Both the position numbers and the translations under genes were made by a program. This document shows positions 7,497-15,459 of a DNA stretch of 32,320 nucleotides, in pieces. Where the stretch lies: positions 1 to 32,320 of the IMG/VR virus record IMGVR_UViG_3300029267_001409. One strand, written 5' to 3'. This DNA is from a virus. Position 1 is the stretch's first letter. Each line of letters begins with the position of its first letter. Under the pieces are notes generated by a model. The model was not told where the DNA came from. It did no database searches and saw only the letters and a program-made list of their open reading frames with translations.

Positions 7497-7997
7497 GTGG
7501 GGAAAGTAGATATAAGCAGAACAAAAAAGACGGTTGGAGCACATTCGTTAGAGCTGGCATCTAAAGATCAAGGTACGCATACGGCAATAGACCAAATGCG
7601 TGAGCAGCTCGATGATTATGAGAAGAATATACACGAATGTGTACAATCTCATCTAAGCAAGTTTCCAGGTGATTTTTATGTTGTATGTTTGACCAAAAAA
7701 GAACGTTTGATGCAGAACGTTTTGCGTGGTTATTTTTTTGCTAGGCAATCGTGTCCAACTCCAGATTATGATCAGGCTGTTTATAGATACGTGCGTGAAG
7801 ATGCCCACCTTGATTTTTTGTGGGTTGTTCCGGATGCTGCAGCTGTAAACTTTATGAAGAACAATCCTAATTCTGTTCCTCCAGAGAAATATGGACTACT
7901 TAAATTTGTATTACAGTTTGCAGATGGAAGTCTTTTGAGGTTGGCTAAAGTGCTGAATGGAGAGAAAAAAGATTCAAACATTTTAGAGAAAAGGTGA
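7497..7997 (+). CDS. Conserved phage protein of the capsid neighbourhood, 166 residues
   Basis: Starts at GTG 7497 after AGAGGAGATAG. The protein is soluble. Its pattern (YEKNIHECVQ about 42-51, FPGDFYVVCLTKKERLMQNVLR about 56-77, YFFARQSCPTPDYDQAVYRY about 79-98, then LDFLWVVPD and LLKFVLQFADGSLLRLA) matches a conserved protein I recall just upstream of scaffold and capsid genes in uncultured short-tailed phages. No function is established to my knowledge; position argues for head assembly or a minor virion component. It ends 3 bases before the scaffold start. Confidence 0.75.
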   Translation: MGKVDISRTKKTVGAHSLELASKDQGTHTAIDQMREQLDDYEKNIHECVQSHLSKFPGDFYVVCLTKKERLMQNVLRGYFFARQSCPTPDYDQAVYRYVREDAHLDFLWVVPDAAAVNFMKNNPNSVPPEKYGLLKFVLQFADGSLLRLAKVLNGEKKDSNILEKR

Positions 7998-8000
7998 GAT

Positions 8001-8702
8001 ATGGAAGAAGAAAACATTCAAGAAGTTCAACAAGAACAACAAGATACCGTTCTTGCTGAAGTAAATACTCAAGAGCCTGCTCAAGCTAAGCCAGACAATT
8101 CGGCAGCAGCCAACATAGTTAAGCTAAGAGAAGCAAAAGAAAGGGCTGAAAGAGAAAAAGCTGAGCTTCAGGCGCGCCTAGAAGAGATACAGTCCAAGGT
8201 AGCTCAAAAAGAAGAAATAGAACCTGTTTATGGTGATGATGATTTTGTGGAGGGAAGAATACTCAAAAAGGAATTAGATTCTGTTAAGAAGCAAATAGAG
8301 GCGTATAAAGCAGAACAGATTCAAAAGACAGATGAAGAGAGGCTTATGAGGGTCTATTCTGACTTTGATAAGGTCGTTAATCCAGATAATATTCAAAGAT
8401 TAAAAGAGGTTGATCCTGAGACTGCTGATACGATAGCTAAGTCTACGGCCTCTCTTTACACCCGTGGAGCAGCAGCATATAAAAGGATTAAAGAATTAGG
8501 GATTTTTGTAGAAGATAAGCATGAAAAGGATCGGGCTAAAGCGCAGGCTAATATTTCTAAACCTAGGCCGTCCAATTCAGTTTCTCCACAACAGGGCGAC
8601 AGTCCGTTATCGATGGCTAACGCCTTTGCTAACGGACTAACCCCTGAGCTCAAGAAGCAACTGTGGAAAGAGATGCAGGAAGCGTCTAATAAATCTTATT
8701 AA
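8001..8702 (+). CDS. Capsid scaffolding protein
   Basis: A 233-residue, acidic, highly helical protein just upstream of the major capsid gene, the standard place for a scaffold that guides prohead assembly and is then lost. The first 38 residues are Gln/Glu-rich and disordered. Residues about 40-70 and 90-115 are charged heptad-type helices (KERAEREKAELQARLEEI). The tail is Ser/Pro/Asn-rich and ends in a short helix (LTPELKKQLWKEMQEA), like the helix-loop-helix capsid-binding end of other scaffolds. No protease domain is visible. A terminator follows the stop codon. Confidence 0.8.
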   Translation: MEEENIQEVQQEQQDTVLAEVNTQEPAQAKPDNSAAANIVKLREAKERAEREKAELQARLEEIQSKVAQKEEIEPVYGDDDFVEGRILKKELDSVKKQIEAYKAEQIQKTDEERLMRVYSDFDKVVNPDNIQRLKEVDPETADTIAKSTASLYTRGAAAYKRIKELGIFVEDKHEKDRAKAQANISKPRPSNSVSPQQGDSPLSMANAFANGLTPELKKQLWKEMQEASNKSY

Positions 8703-8732
8703 TGACTACTATTACAAACCTCACGAGAGGTT

Positions 8733-8778
8733 GCGTGCGGTTGTTGAGCGCTATCTCCTCCGGCCGCACGCCTTTTTT
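8733..8778 (+). terminator. Rho-independent terminator after the scaffold gene
   Basis: GCGTGCGG (8733-8740) pairs perfectly with CCGCACGC (8764-8771). The stem is followed by CTTTTTT. The loop is long (23 bases), which lowers efficiency. It separates the scaffold operon from the capsid gene, which has its own promoter. Confidence 0.7.
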
Positions 8779-8787
8779 ATATAAAAA

Positions 8788-8817
8788 TTGCACATGCTTT
8801 GACCATCTAGTTATACT
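8788..8817 (+). promoter_or_regulatory. Sigma-70-type promoter for the major capsid gene
   Basis: TTGCAC (8788-8793) and TATACT (8812-8817) are separated by 18 bases. Transcription would start near 8824 and give a leader of about 140 bases that contains three short repeats and a hairpin. The position directly after a terminator supports an independent capsid transcript. Confidence 0.6.
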
Positions 8818-8825
8818 GGAATTAG

Positions 8826-8892
8826 CGTACGGGGAGTCGCGCCCTCATTCTGACGTACGGGATTCGTCACCCCAAGACGTAAGAGACTCGTC
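8826..8892 (+). repeat. Three imperfect direct repeats in the capsid leader
   Basis: Copies begin at 8826 (CGTACGGGGAGTCGC), 8854 (CGTACGGGATTCGTC) and 8878 (CGTAAGAGACTCGTC), spaced 28 and 24 bases. They lie just downstream of the predicted transcription start. They may bind a regulator or form RNA structure. Confidence 0.5.
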
Positions 8893-8911
8893 AACTCATT
8901 GGTAGTTGTTT

Positions 8912-8929
8912 TTGCACTTTATGGTGCAA
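8912..8929 (+). other. Hairpin in the capsid leader
   Basis: TTGCAC (8912-8917) and GTGCAA (8924-8929) are a perfect inverted repeat around a 6-base loop, 23 bases before the capsid ribosome site. The same hexamer TTGCAC is the -35 element upstream. A transcript-stabilising stem or operator is possible. Confidence 0.4.
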
Positions 8930-8963
8930 TTATTTGTTTGTTTTAATCATTAAGGAAAACCTT

Positions 8964-9911
8964 ATGGCTATTACAACAACGAGTGTTCTGCCAGCACCGG
9001 TGCAGCAAAGTTTCTCAATGAAGCTTCTCGCAGTTCCGGTTCCTAATATGATCCACAAAATACCTGCAGTTAAGAAAACTATGCCTGCAAAAGGTGGAAC
9101 AACACTTAGGATGCGCAGATATAATCCGTTGGATACAGCAATGGTTCCTTTGGGAAACACTGGTGTAACTCCCCCAGCTCAACAGCTCACAGCTGTTAAT
9201 ATCGATGCTGAGATCTCTTTTTATGGAACATATATTCAACTCAATGAACAAGTAACTTTGCAGAACCAAGACCCTGTATTAAACGAAGCTGCAAAAAGAC
9301 TTGGTGTTTCTCTTCGGCAAACCGAAGATCAATTAACAAGAGACATGTTGGCATCGACAGCTTCATTTATTAACTGCGTAGGTGGTGTAAATGGAGACAA
9401 CCCAACCGAGCTCACAAGGTCAGATGTAGATACTGTTGTAAGAACTCTTCTTTCGGCAGATGCTTACACAATAATGGATAACATTGAAGGTGAAGATAAG
9501 TTTGGTACAGCTCCTGTACGTGATGCTTACTTTGCATTGTGTAATACAGATCTAACCGGTGAATTAGACGCTGTTTCTGGTTTCATTAATAAGAATCAAT
9601 ATCCATCACCAATGAATGCTCTTCGCTCCGAATGGGGTGCAATTGGCAATCTTAGGTTCTTGGTATCGTCGATTGGTTCGAAAACAGCCAGTGGCTCTGC
9701 TCTTGGTGACGATGTCTACAATATTTTCTGTGTTGGTATGGAAGCTTATGCGTGTGTTGAACAGGATCAGTATTCTGCTCAGTTCATTTACCGTCCTCCT
9801 ATCTATGACGGCCCACTCGCACTTAATGCTTCTGTTGGATATAAGTTTGCTGAAGTTCCTCGCATCTTGAATGATGAGTGGATCATCAACTTACGTGCAA
9901 CACTAGCTTAA
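8964..9911 (+). CDS. Major capsid protein, N4-gp56 family
   Basis: A 315-residue protein that builds the icosahedral head shell. The start ATG 8964 (MAITTTSVLP) has AAGGAAAA before it; a TTG ten codons upstream lacks a ribosome site. Residues 46-71 (TTLRMRRYNPLD, then MVPLGNTGVTPP) and 87-97 (YGTYIQLNEQV) follow the pattern of the N4-gp56 family: a strand with basic residues, a PLxxTGVTP loop, then YGxxxQLxE. The C-terminus (AEVPRILNDEWIINLRATLA) is also typical. Length is at the short end for the family, with no obvious insertion domain. It is the only gene in the first 17 kb with its own promoter and leader, which fits high expression. Confidence 0.9.
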   Translation: MAITTTSVLPAPVQQSFSMKLLAVPVPNMIHKIPAVKKTMPAKGGTTLRMRRYNPLDTAMVPLGNTGVTPPAQQLTAVNIDAEISFYGTYIQLNEQVTLQNQDPVLNEAAKRLGVSLRQTEDQLTRDMLASTASFINCVGGVNGDNPTELTRSDVDTVVRTLLSADAYTIMDNIEGEDKFGTAPVRDAYFALCNTDLTGELDAVSGFINKNQYPSPMNALRSEWGAIGNLRFLVSSIGSKTASGSALGDDVYNIFCVGMEAYACVEQDQYSAQFIYRPPIYDGPLALNASVGYKFAEVPRILNDEWIINLRATLA

Positions 9912-9924
9912 GAAAGGAGTAGAT

Positions 9925-10944
9925 ATGTCATTAGATACAATTATTCAACAAGGTTCGTTTACTTCAGATGGAACAGATAAGATCTTGCAACTTAGATCTG
10001 ATGTTGACTGGATTAAGGTTTATAACCTTACAAACATTGCGGCATCGACACAGTGGGCAGGTTGTACATGGTACTGGCAACGTGAAATGGCACAAGATGA
10101 TGCTATTACAGAATTCCATGCTGCTGCTTCACAAGTAACATCGATGTCTACATCAGCAATTGGTTATAACTCAGAAACATACAGGGGAATTACTCTTATC
10201 GATTCTTCTGATAGGACTCCAGGCGCTGAAGTTGCTATGACTGCTGGAACTAACACAACAACTCCTGTTTACAGCACAGCTGATACAGGAAATATGATCA
10301 CAGGATCTATTGTTCGAATTCAGAACACAGATCAAGCAAACTTAAACGGTTTGGATTTCACAGTAGATACAGTTACAGCTGACACCAGTTTTGCTCTAGC
10401 TAACACACTTGCTACTGCTCCTGGAATAATAGCTGGTGCGAATGGTACATATAGATTGATTGCTCAAAACGCAACAATCTACAATATGTTCTATCCACAA
10501 ACCCGTGTTATTTCAGCTATATCTCAAGCAACAAGCGGTGTTGTTAGAACATTAGTTGATCATGCTTACACAGTTGGACAGAAGGTTAAATTTAGTATTC
10601 CTTCTGGAAGCGGAATGGTTGAACTTGATGGTCAAACAGCGACCATAACTGCAGTAACCACAGATACATTTACAATTAACATAGACACAAGTGGTTACAC
10701 AGCTTATGCATTCCCTATCTATACAGCTGTTCCATATACACCTGCACAGGTTATGCCTATCGGAATGGCAGCAACAAGCACGTATGCGAATTCGCTTGAT
10801 GATGCAACACTTAATACAGCCTTTATTGGTGTTGTTCTTGGAACAAGTGACTCTGCTGCAATTGCATTAGGAAGTCCAGGTGGAACAACAGGAGACGTAA
10901 TTAAGTGGGTTGCTGGTAAATCATTTGCTACTGACCTAACATAA
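9925..10944 (+). CDS. Virion protein with FCCH-like beta modules, probable head decoration or fibre
   Basis: A 339-residue Thr/Ala/Ser-rich beta protein. Residues about 208-252 (HAYTVGQKVKFSIPSGSGM, then LDGQTATITAVTTDTFTI) follow the pattern that databases call the ubiquitin-activating E1 FCCH domain, which in phages is simply a small beta-barrel module of virion proteins. Residues about 126-159 (SIVRIQNTDQANLNGLDFTV and on) look like a second, more divergent copy. The N-terminus (LRSDVDWIKVYNLT) may attach to the virion. It lies 13 bases after the capsid gene with AAGAAAGGAG before its ATG, so it is co-transcribed with it. A head fibre or decoration is the best guess. Confidence 0.7.
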   Translation: MSLDTIIQQGSFTSDGTDKILQLRSDVDWIKVYNLTNIAASTQWAGCTWYWQREMAQDDAITEFHAAASQVTSMSTSAIGYNSETYRGITLIDSSDRTPGAEVAMTAGTNTTTPVYSTADTGNMITGSIVRIQNTDQANLNGLDFTVDTVTADTSFALANTLATAPGIIAGANGTYRLIAQNATIYNMFYPQTRVISAISQATSGVVRTLVDHAYTVGQKVKFSIPSGSGMVELDGQTATITAVTTDTFTINIDTSGYTAYAFPIYTAVPYTPAQVMPIGMAATSTYANSLDDATLNTAFIGVVLGTSDSAAIALGSPGGTTGDVIKWVAGKSFATDLT

Positions 10945-10962
10945 TATTTATACGTTACTTAT

Positions 10963-10978
10963 GGGGGCTTCGGCCCCC
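10963..10978 (+). terminator. UUCG-loop hairpin after the decoration-like gene
   Basis: GGGGGC, TTCG, GCCCCC: a very stable 6-bp stem with a UUCG tetraloop. The following sequence is TCTTAAGG, so the U-tract is poor. It may act as a partial terminator or protect the 3' end of the abundant capsid transcript. The next ribosome site is only a few bases away. Confidence 0.5.
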
Positions 10979-10993
10979 TCTTAAGGAAGGAGT

Positions 10994-11392
10994 ATGATGG
11001 AAGAAAAACAATCATCGATTCAAAAGAAACCTTCGGTTAAAAATTTGAACTATCAAAGAGACAAAGACAGAGAGAAGGTAAAAGGAGTTTTTCGTTTTTA
11101 TGAAGTTCCAGGAGGAACTATGAGTTTCTTTTTCAGGCAATACAAAGGTGACCAGCCTGTAAGATACAAGCTAAAAGACGGAGAAGTTTGCAGTATTCCT
11201 TTAGGGGTTGCAAAACATCTTAATAAAAATGGATGGTATCCACTTCACCAACACGCAGTTGATGCAGATGGAAGAAATATATATAAAGTTGGAGAAAAAA
11301 AGAGAAGGTTTGGCTTCCAGAGTTTAGAGTTTATAGACCCAACTGACTTTGATACAGTAGATAACAGCATACTAACAGTTGAGAAAATCTAA
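10994..11392 (+). CDS. Conserved phage protein, 132 residues
   Basis: Starts at ATG 10994 after AAGGAAGGAG; a second ATG directly follows. The protein is basic and soluble. Its core (RFYEVPGGTMSFFFRQYKGD about 34-53, then LKDGEVCSIPLGVAKHLNKNGWYPLHQH about 60-87) and its end (FQSLEFIDP) resemble a protein often found between capsid and adaptor genes in uncultured short-tailed phages. The name is not established. Position suggests a minor head or head-completion component. Confidence 0.7.
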   Translation: MMEEKQSSIQKKPSVKNLNYQRDKDREKVKGVFRFYEVPGGTMSFFFRQYKGDQPVRYKLKDGEVCSIPLGVAKHLNKNGWYPLHQHAVDADGRNIYKVGEKKRRFGFQSLEFIDPTDFDTVDNSILTVEKI

Positions 11393-11461
11393 GCTGCAGC
11401 CTGTGTATTTTAAAAACTTGGAGTAGCTCTCCATAAATTTAATTAAAAACAAGGAGTAGGA

Positions 11462-12469
11462 ATGGCAACAACAGATTCGACTCTTTCTACGCTTACGCAG
11501 ATAAGAACTAAGATACGCAGGCTTACACGAAGTCCATCGTCTTCTCAGTTAACTGATGGACAAATCGATGACTACGTTAACACATTTGTCCTTTATGATT
11601 TCCCAGAGTTTACAGTCGACAATAAGTTAGTCTTCTTCGTTATGCCTAATGTTGACAAGTATTCAACTAACACAATAGATGAGGACGATCCTCTATATAA
11701 TTTCAAGAACATTTATTTAAGTGTTCAGCCTCCGATATACGTTGGTGGTGAAGAAGTTTATTTTACTCAGTCTAGGCAACCTTTTTATAGGCAATATCCA
11801 GAGTATGAGTACGTAGAGAATATAGGCACAGGTGATGATGTTACTACAGCATTTGCTGGAACATTGTCTGAGGTTCCTGTTTTAGCGCGTACAGTCAGTT
11901 TCAGTTCAGCTGATACTGATGGTCAGGGGATTGTTTTGAAGGATGTTCCTCAGATTGATCCTGTTACAGGGCAGCAAACTCAGACTGGCGATCTAGTGGT
12001 TCCTAATTCTGATGTTAGTGCTGGGGTTATAAATTATCTGACAGGTGTTTACTCATTTACTTTTCCAATAGCACCAGGCAATGGTGAAAACATTGTTGCT
12101 CAGTCTTATAGATATACAGCGGCTAAGCCCAGAGCATGCCTTTATGAGGATAGAACTTTTAAATTTAGGCCTGTTCCTGACAAGGTTTATAGAGTTGAAA
12201 TAGATGCTTTTAAGCGCCCTACAGAGCTTTTAAATAGTACTGACGAGCCTGATATTGCACAATGGTGGCAGTACATTGCTTATGGTGCAGCGAAGAAAGT
12301 ATTTGAAGACAGGATGGATGTTGAGAGTACGCAAGCGATCATGCCTGAGTTTTTGAGGCAGAGGTCTTTGGTTTTACAGAAGTTAGTTGTGCAGCAATCC
12401 TCTGAGCGAACGGCAACAATTTACACAGAAAGAGGAGCTGGATTCTATGTTGACAGAGATTCTGTCTAA
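11462..12469 (+). CDS. Head-to-tail adaptor-like protein
   Basis: A 335-residue protein. The N-terminal segment (LTQIRTKIRRLTRSPSSSQLTDGQIDDYVN, about residues 10-39) is the opening seen in adaptors that sit under the portal: a helix with basic residues and then a LTDxQIDDYVN helix. A beta-rich middle follows (about 120-240), then a helical C-terminus (WWQYIAYGAAKKVFEDRMD, about 267-285) like the closing helices of gp4/gp11-type tail proteins. It starts at ATG 11462 after AAGGAGTAGG. Gene order between capsid and nozzle-like gene supports the role. The last 23 bases overlap a small membrane protein gene. Confidence 0.65.
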   Translation: MATTDSTLSTLTQIRTKIRRLTRSPSSSQLTDGQIDDYVNTFVLYDFPEFTVDNKLVFFVMPNVDKYSTNTIDEDDPLYNFKNIYLSVQPPIYVGGEEVYFTQSRQPFYRQYPEYEYVENIGTGDDVTTAFAGTLSEVPVLARTVSFSSADTDGQGIVLKDVPQIDPVTGQQTQTGDLVVPNSDVSAGVINYLTGVYSFTFPIAPGNGENIVAQSYRYTAAKPRACLYEDRTFKFRPVPDKVYRVEIDAFKRPTELLNSTDEPDIAQWWQYIAYGAAKKVFEDRMDVESTQAIMPEFLRQRSLVLQKLVVQQSSERTATIYTERGAGFYVDRDSV

Positions 12470-12566
12470 ATTATCACCGATAGATATAGCGGTTATAGTT
12501 GCGGCCTTTAGTTTGGTGTTTTTGGCGCGCAAGCTTTGGGTCGACAAAAAAAGGGGAAGATGGTGA
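12447..12566 (+). CDS. Hidden 39-residue single-span membrane protein
   Basis: ATG 12447 lies inside the end of the adaptor gene, after AGAGGAG (about 12431-12437). The frame runs to TGA 12564-12566. The product begins MLTEILSKLSPID, has a membrane span at about 14-27 (AVIVAAFSLVFLAR), and ends with a basic tail (KKRGRW). Size, N-out topology and basic tail fit a small holin or pinholin, but a peptide of the virion is also possible. The overlap and ribosome site speak for real translation. Confidence 0.6.
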   Translation: MLTEILSKLSPIDIAVIVAAFSLVFLARKLWVDKKRGRW

Positions 12567-12587
12567 AAAAGCTACTTACTTACACAT

Positions 12588-13175
12588 ATGTCAGAAAGGA
12601 GGTGTATCATCGCGTATAAAAATACCATTCCAACTGCATCAGATCTGCTTTCTCAGTCGCAAGACGATATCTTAAATAATTTTGCAGGTATAAAGACTCT
12701 TGTTGATGTGAATCACGTTACGTTTGATGCTACTAATGAGGGGAAACACTACTTCATACAGTTTCCTGTTCAAGTTCCAGTTCCTACTACTGGAGCTGGA
12801 GAAGTAGGACTGTATAGTCAAACATCTACTCTTTCAGGAAATCCTGAATTGGTATATGCACCTGAAAGCGCTGCAACGCCAATTGAGTTCACTTCTTCTG
12901 TGCAAAATGAACAAGGGTATGCGATCTTGCCATCTGGAATAATAATGAAGTGGGGATCAGGGACAGTTAATGCTAATACAACAGCAACGGTTAATTTTGC
13001 TACCGGTGCTGGCGTTCCTACTTACACGACTGTTTATAATGCTCAAGCTACAAGAGAAGGTACTACTGGGGATACCGGTGTGCTTTATGTTCAGTCTTTT
13101 ACTACTTCAGCCATAACTGTATTTAATACGGCAGATGCTTCTAAAAAGTTTTATTACAGCATTATAGGAGTGTAA
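12588..13175 (+). CDS. Short tail-fibre-like protein with gp53-type end
   Basis: A 195-residue protein if it starts at ATG 12588. The opening of the family as I know it (AYKNTIPTASDLLSQSQDDI) begins only at residue 9, and the perfect ribosome site AAAGGAGGTG lies inside the reading frame at 12595-12604, 4 bases before an ATC (12609). The native start may therefore be that ATC. Residues 43-60 (HVTFDATNEGKHYFIQFP) and 110-123 (GYAILPSGIIMKWG) match fibre-type proteins whose C-terminal domain is called gp53-like; this domain usually forms the receptor-facing tip. It ends 1 base before the nozzle-like gene. Confidence 0.7.
   Translation: MSERRCIIAYKNTIPTASDLLSQSQDDILNNFAGIKTLVDVNHVTFDATNEGKHYFIQFPVQVPVPTTGAGEVGLYSQTSTLSGNPELVYAPESAATPIEFTSSVQNEQGYAILPSGIIMKWGSGTVNANTTATVNFATGAGVPTYTTVYNAQATREGTTGDTGVLYVQSFTTSAITVFNTADASKKFYYSIIGV
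12595..12611 (+). promoter_or_regulatory. Strong ribosome binding site in front of an ATC codon
   Basis: AAAGGAGGTG (12595-12604) is a near-complete anti-16S match. No ATG, GTG or TTG stands in frame at the right distance after it. The in-frame codon at the ideal distance is ATC 12609, followed by GCG TAT AAA, the expected N-terminus of the family. The out-of-frame GTG at 12602 hits a stop after a few codons. Confidence 0.55.
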
Positions 13176-13176
13176 T

Positions 13177-15459
13177 ATGTACGATCGTTTTCTCATTGCT
13201 CCTATTAATAGCGGCCTGATTACAGATGTTAAAGCGTGGCAGATTCCAGAAGATGCGTTCGCAAGGCTTAACAATGCATATGTAAGCAAAGGTATTGTGA
13301 GGAAGCGATTTGGCTCTGAGCTTATGGGTGGGTCAACGGCATCTTCTCTTTTGGATCAGTTGAATTCTAGGCTTCGTATTAGTGTTACTACAACAGACGG
13401 TGCCGGAACAGCTTCAGGAACCGTTCCTGGAGCTCTCTTTGAAGTTGGTCAACAGTTTTCAATAGGTGATGAAATATTTACCGTTGTTGAAGCAGGAACT
13501 CCCGGAACAATGATTTCCACTGGTGGCGCATCAACTAAAACATTTGATACTTCAAGCGGTGCGTATGTATTTACCGGAGTGGCTGCACTGACCACGGTTT
13601 ACTATTATCCTTCTTCACCAGTAATGGGCCTTTCTTTTTATGAAGAAAACAAGGTTACAAACAATACAACGTATGCGTTTGATGAACAGTTCATTTATAG
13701 GTTCAATGGAAACTCCTGGGACAGGGAAGGAACGGTAGTTCTTGAGGGTAGTGATTCTGATTTTGTATGGGCTGCAAACTGGACTGGGATAACGGCTGAT
13801 CAAACGGCTCTATTTATATCAAATTTCAATGCTACCGTTGGTACTCCTGGTGCGACTGATGATCCTATGTATGTGTATAAAAATGGTTCATGGGATGAAT
13901 TTAGGCCTGTTTATGAGGTGGCTGGTAATGTAGTCGATGGCTATGTTCAAAGCGCAAAAATTATTATTCCTTTTAAGGATAGACTTCTACTTCTTAACAC
14001 GATTGAAAGGGACGTAACTGCTGGGACCAATGCTGAACATGTTAATAGGTGTCGGTTTAGTCATAACGGAACACCTTTTCCTGCAGACGTCCCTGACAAT
14101 GTCGCTGCCGCTGTTTCGAATGCATGGCTTGAGGGAAGCCAAACATGGACGATCGGCGGCACTACAAAAAGATCTGATGGTGCAGGTTTTATAGATGCTC
14201 CTACTGAGGAAGAGATAGAAGCTGCAGAGTTTATTAAAGACAGGTTGATTGTTTATTTTGAGAGAAGTACCTGGGAGCTTGCCTATACAGGGAACCAAAT
14301 ACAGCCTTTTGTTTGGCAGAAGATTAATACAGAGCTTGGCTCTAAGTCTTTAAAGTCACCTGTTCCTTTTGACAAGGCTATATTCACCGTTGGTAGAACA
14401 GAGATCCACGGTTGTTCTGGTGCAAATGTAACTAAGATTAACGAAGAGATTGTTGATCAAGTGTTTGAGATAAGAAATAGGAATGAAGGCTTAAAAAGAG
14501 TTTGTGGAATTAGGGAGTATTTTGAAGAACTTGTTTACTGGTCTTTTCCATCTATAAATTCGCATGAAGATTCTCAAAGATATCCTGACAAAGTTCTTAT
14601 ATATAACTACACAGGTGATGCTTGGGCTACTGCAGACGATTGTATAACTGCTTTTGGGTATTACGAGGAGCAGCAAGCTACTAGTTGGGAATCTACTGAA
14701 TTAACTTGGGAAGAAAGTAATTTTAAATGGGATAGTGGTACTAAGCAGACCAAATATCGTCAAATCATAGCTGGAAACCAGCAAGGTTTCATATTTATAT
14801 GTGATACTGGCATTTCGACTAATGAAGCTGTTATGAGTGTTACTAATATTTTCTACTTTGGAGCAGACCTTTACGTCACTTTAATCAACCACACTCTCAA
14901 TGACGGAGACTTCCTGAGATTAATAGACATGAATGGTGTAACATTATCTGGATCGGGGATATACAAGGTCTCCGTCATTGATTCTGACACATTATTTCTT
15001 GCCGGTGTAACCATGACAGGAACGTATACTGGAGGAGGAAGAGCGGCGAGGGTTTCCAAGATAGATATTCTTTCCAAACAGTGGAATTTCTATGTTGATA
15101 AGGGAAAGAATTTTTACTTAGCGAAAATAGATTTTGCAGTTTTAAGAACAGATGTTGGTGAGATAACAGTTGATTATTTCCCTTCTTCAACAAACCTATC
15201 GATGATAGAGAGCGCCCAGACTACAGGTTGTATTTTAGGGGATAATAATTTACAGACCTATCCTTTTGATCTTTACCCGATAGAGCAATCACAAAACAGA
15301 CTATGGCATCCAGTTTATTTCCAGACTGACGGTGAATGCGTTCAAATAAGAATATATCTCGATGATGAACAGATGTTAGATCCTAATATATCAGCTTCTG
15401 ACTTTCAGCTTGAGGGGTTAGTGGTTCATGCGAGACAAACTTCTGAAAGGCTGCAGTAA
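13177..15459 (+). CDS. Tail nozzle-like virion protein
   Basis: A 760-residue beta-rich protein starting one base after the previous stop, with AGGAGTG overlapping it. The N-terminus (NSGLITDVKAWQIPEDAFARLNN) and the central parts (about residue 350, FIKDRLIVYFERSTWEL; about 400, KAIFTVGRTEIHGCSG; about 470-490, DKVLIYNYTGDAWA) follow the pattern of nozzle or tubular-B-like proteins of short-tailed phages (P22 gp10, T7 gp12 type), which form a hexameric propeller-like tip under the adaptor. Residues about 554-620 (nucleotides near 14836-15040) look like an inserted FCCH-like beta module (NHTLNDGDFLRLIDMNGV). No similarity to endolysins is seen. Confidence 0.7.
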   Translation: MYDRFLIAPINSGLITDVKAWQIPEDAFARLNNAYVSKGIVRKRFGSELMGGSTASSLLDQLNSRLRISVTTTDGAGTASGTVPGALFEVGQQFSIGDEIFTVVEAGTPGTMISTGGASTKTFDTSSGAYVFTGVAALTTVYYYPSSPVMGLSFYEENKVTNNTTYAFDEQFIYRFNGNSWDREGTVVLEGSDSDFVWAANWTGITADQTALFISNFNATVGTPGATDDPMYVYKNGSWDEFRPVYEVAGNVVDGYVQSAKIIIPFKDRLLLLNTIERDVTAGTNAEHVNRCRFSHNGTPFPADVPDNVAAAVSNAWLEGSQTWTIGGTTKRSDGAGFIDAPTEEEIEAAEFIKDRLIVYFERSTWELAYTGNQIQPFVWQKINTELGSKSLKSPVPFDKAIFTVGRTEIHGCSGANVTKINEEIVDQVFEIRNRNEGLKRVCGIREYFEELVYWSFPSINSHEDSQRYPDKVLIYNYTGDAWATADDCITAFGYYEEQQATSWESTELTWEESNFKWDSGTKQTKYRQIIAGNQQGFIFICDTGISTNEAVMSVTNIFYFGADLYVTLINHTLNDGDFLRLIDMNGVTLSGSGIYKVSVIDSDTLFLAGVTMTGTYTGGGRAARVSKIDILSKQWNFYVDKGKNFYLAKIDFAVLRTDVGEITVDYFPSSTNLSMIESAQTTGCILGDNNLQTYPFDLYPIEQSQNRLWHPVYFQTDGECVQIRIYLDDEQMLDPNISASDFQLEGLVVHARQTSERLQ

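Noticed and set aside
8702-8905. A 67-codon frame after the scaffold gene
   Set aside because: It covers the terminator, the promoter and the repeats of the capsid leader, has no ribosome site, and its product is low in complexity at the end because of the repeats.
12452-12466. Palindrome GACAGA-GAT-TCTGTC and a TTGACA hexamer nearby
   Set aside because: It lies in two overlapping coding frames; no -10 element stands at a suitable distance.
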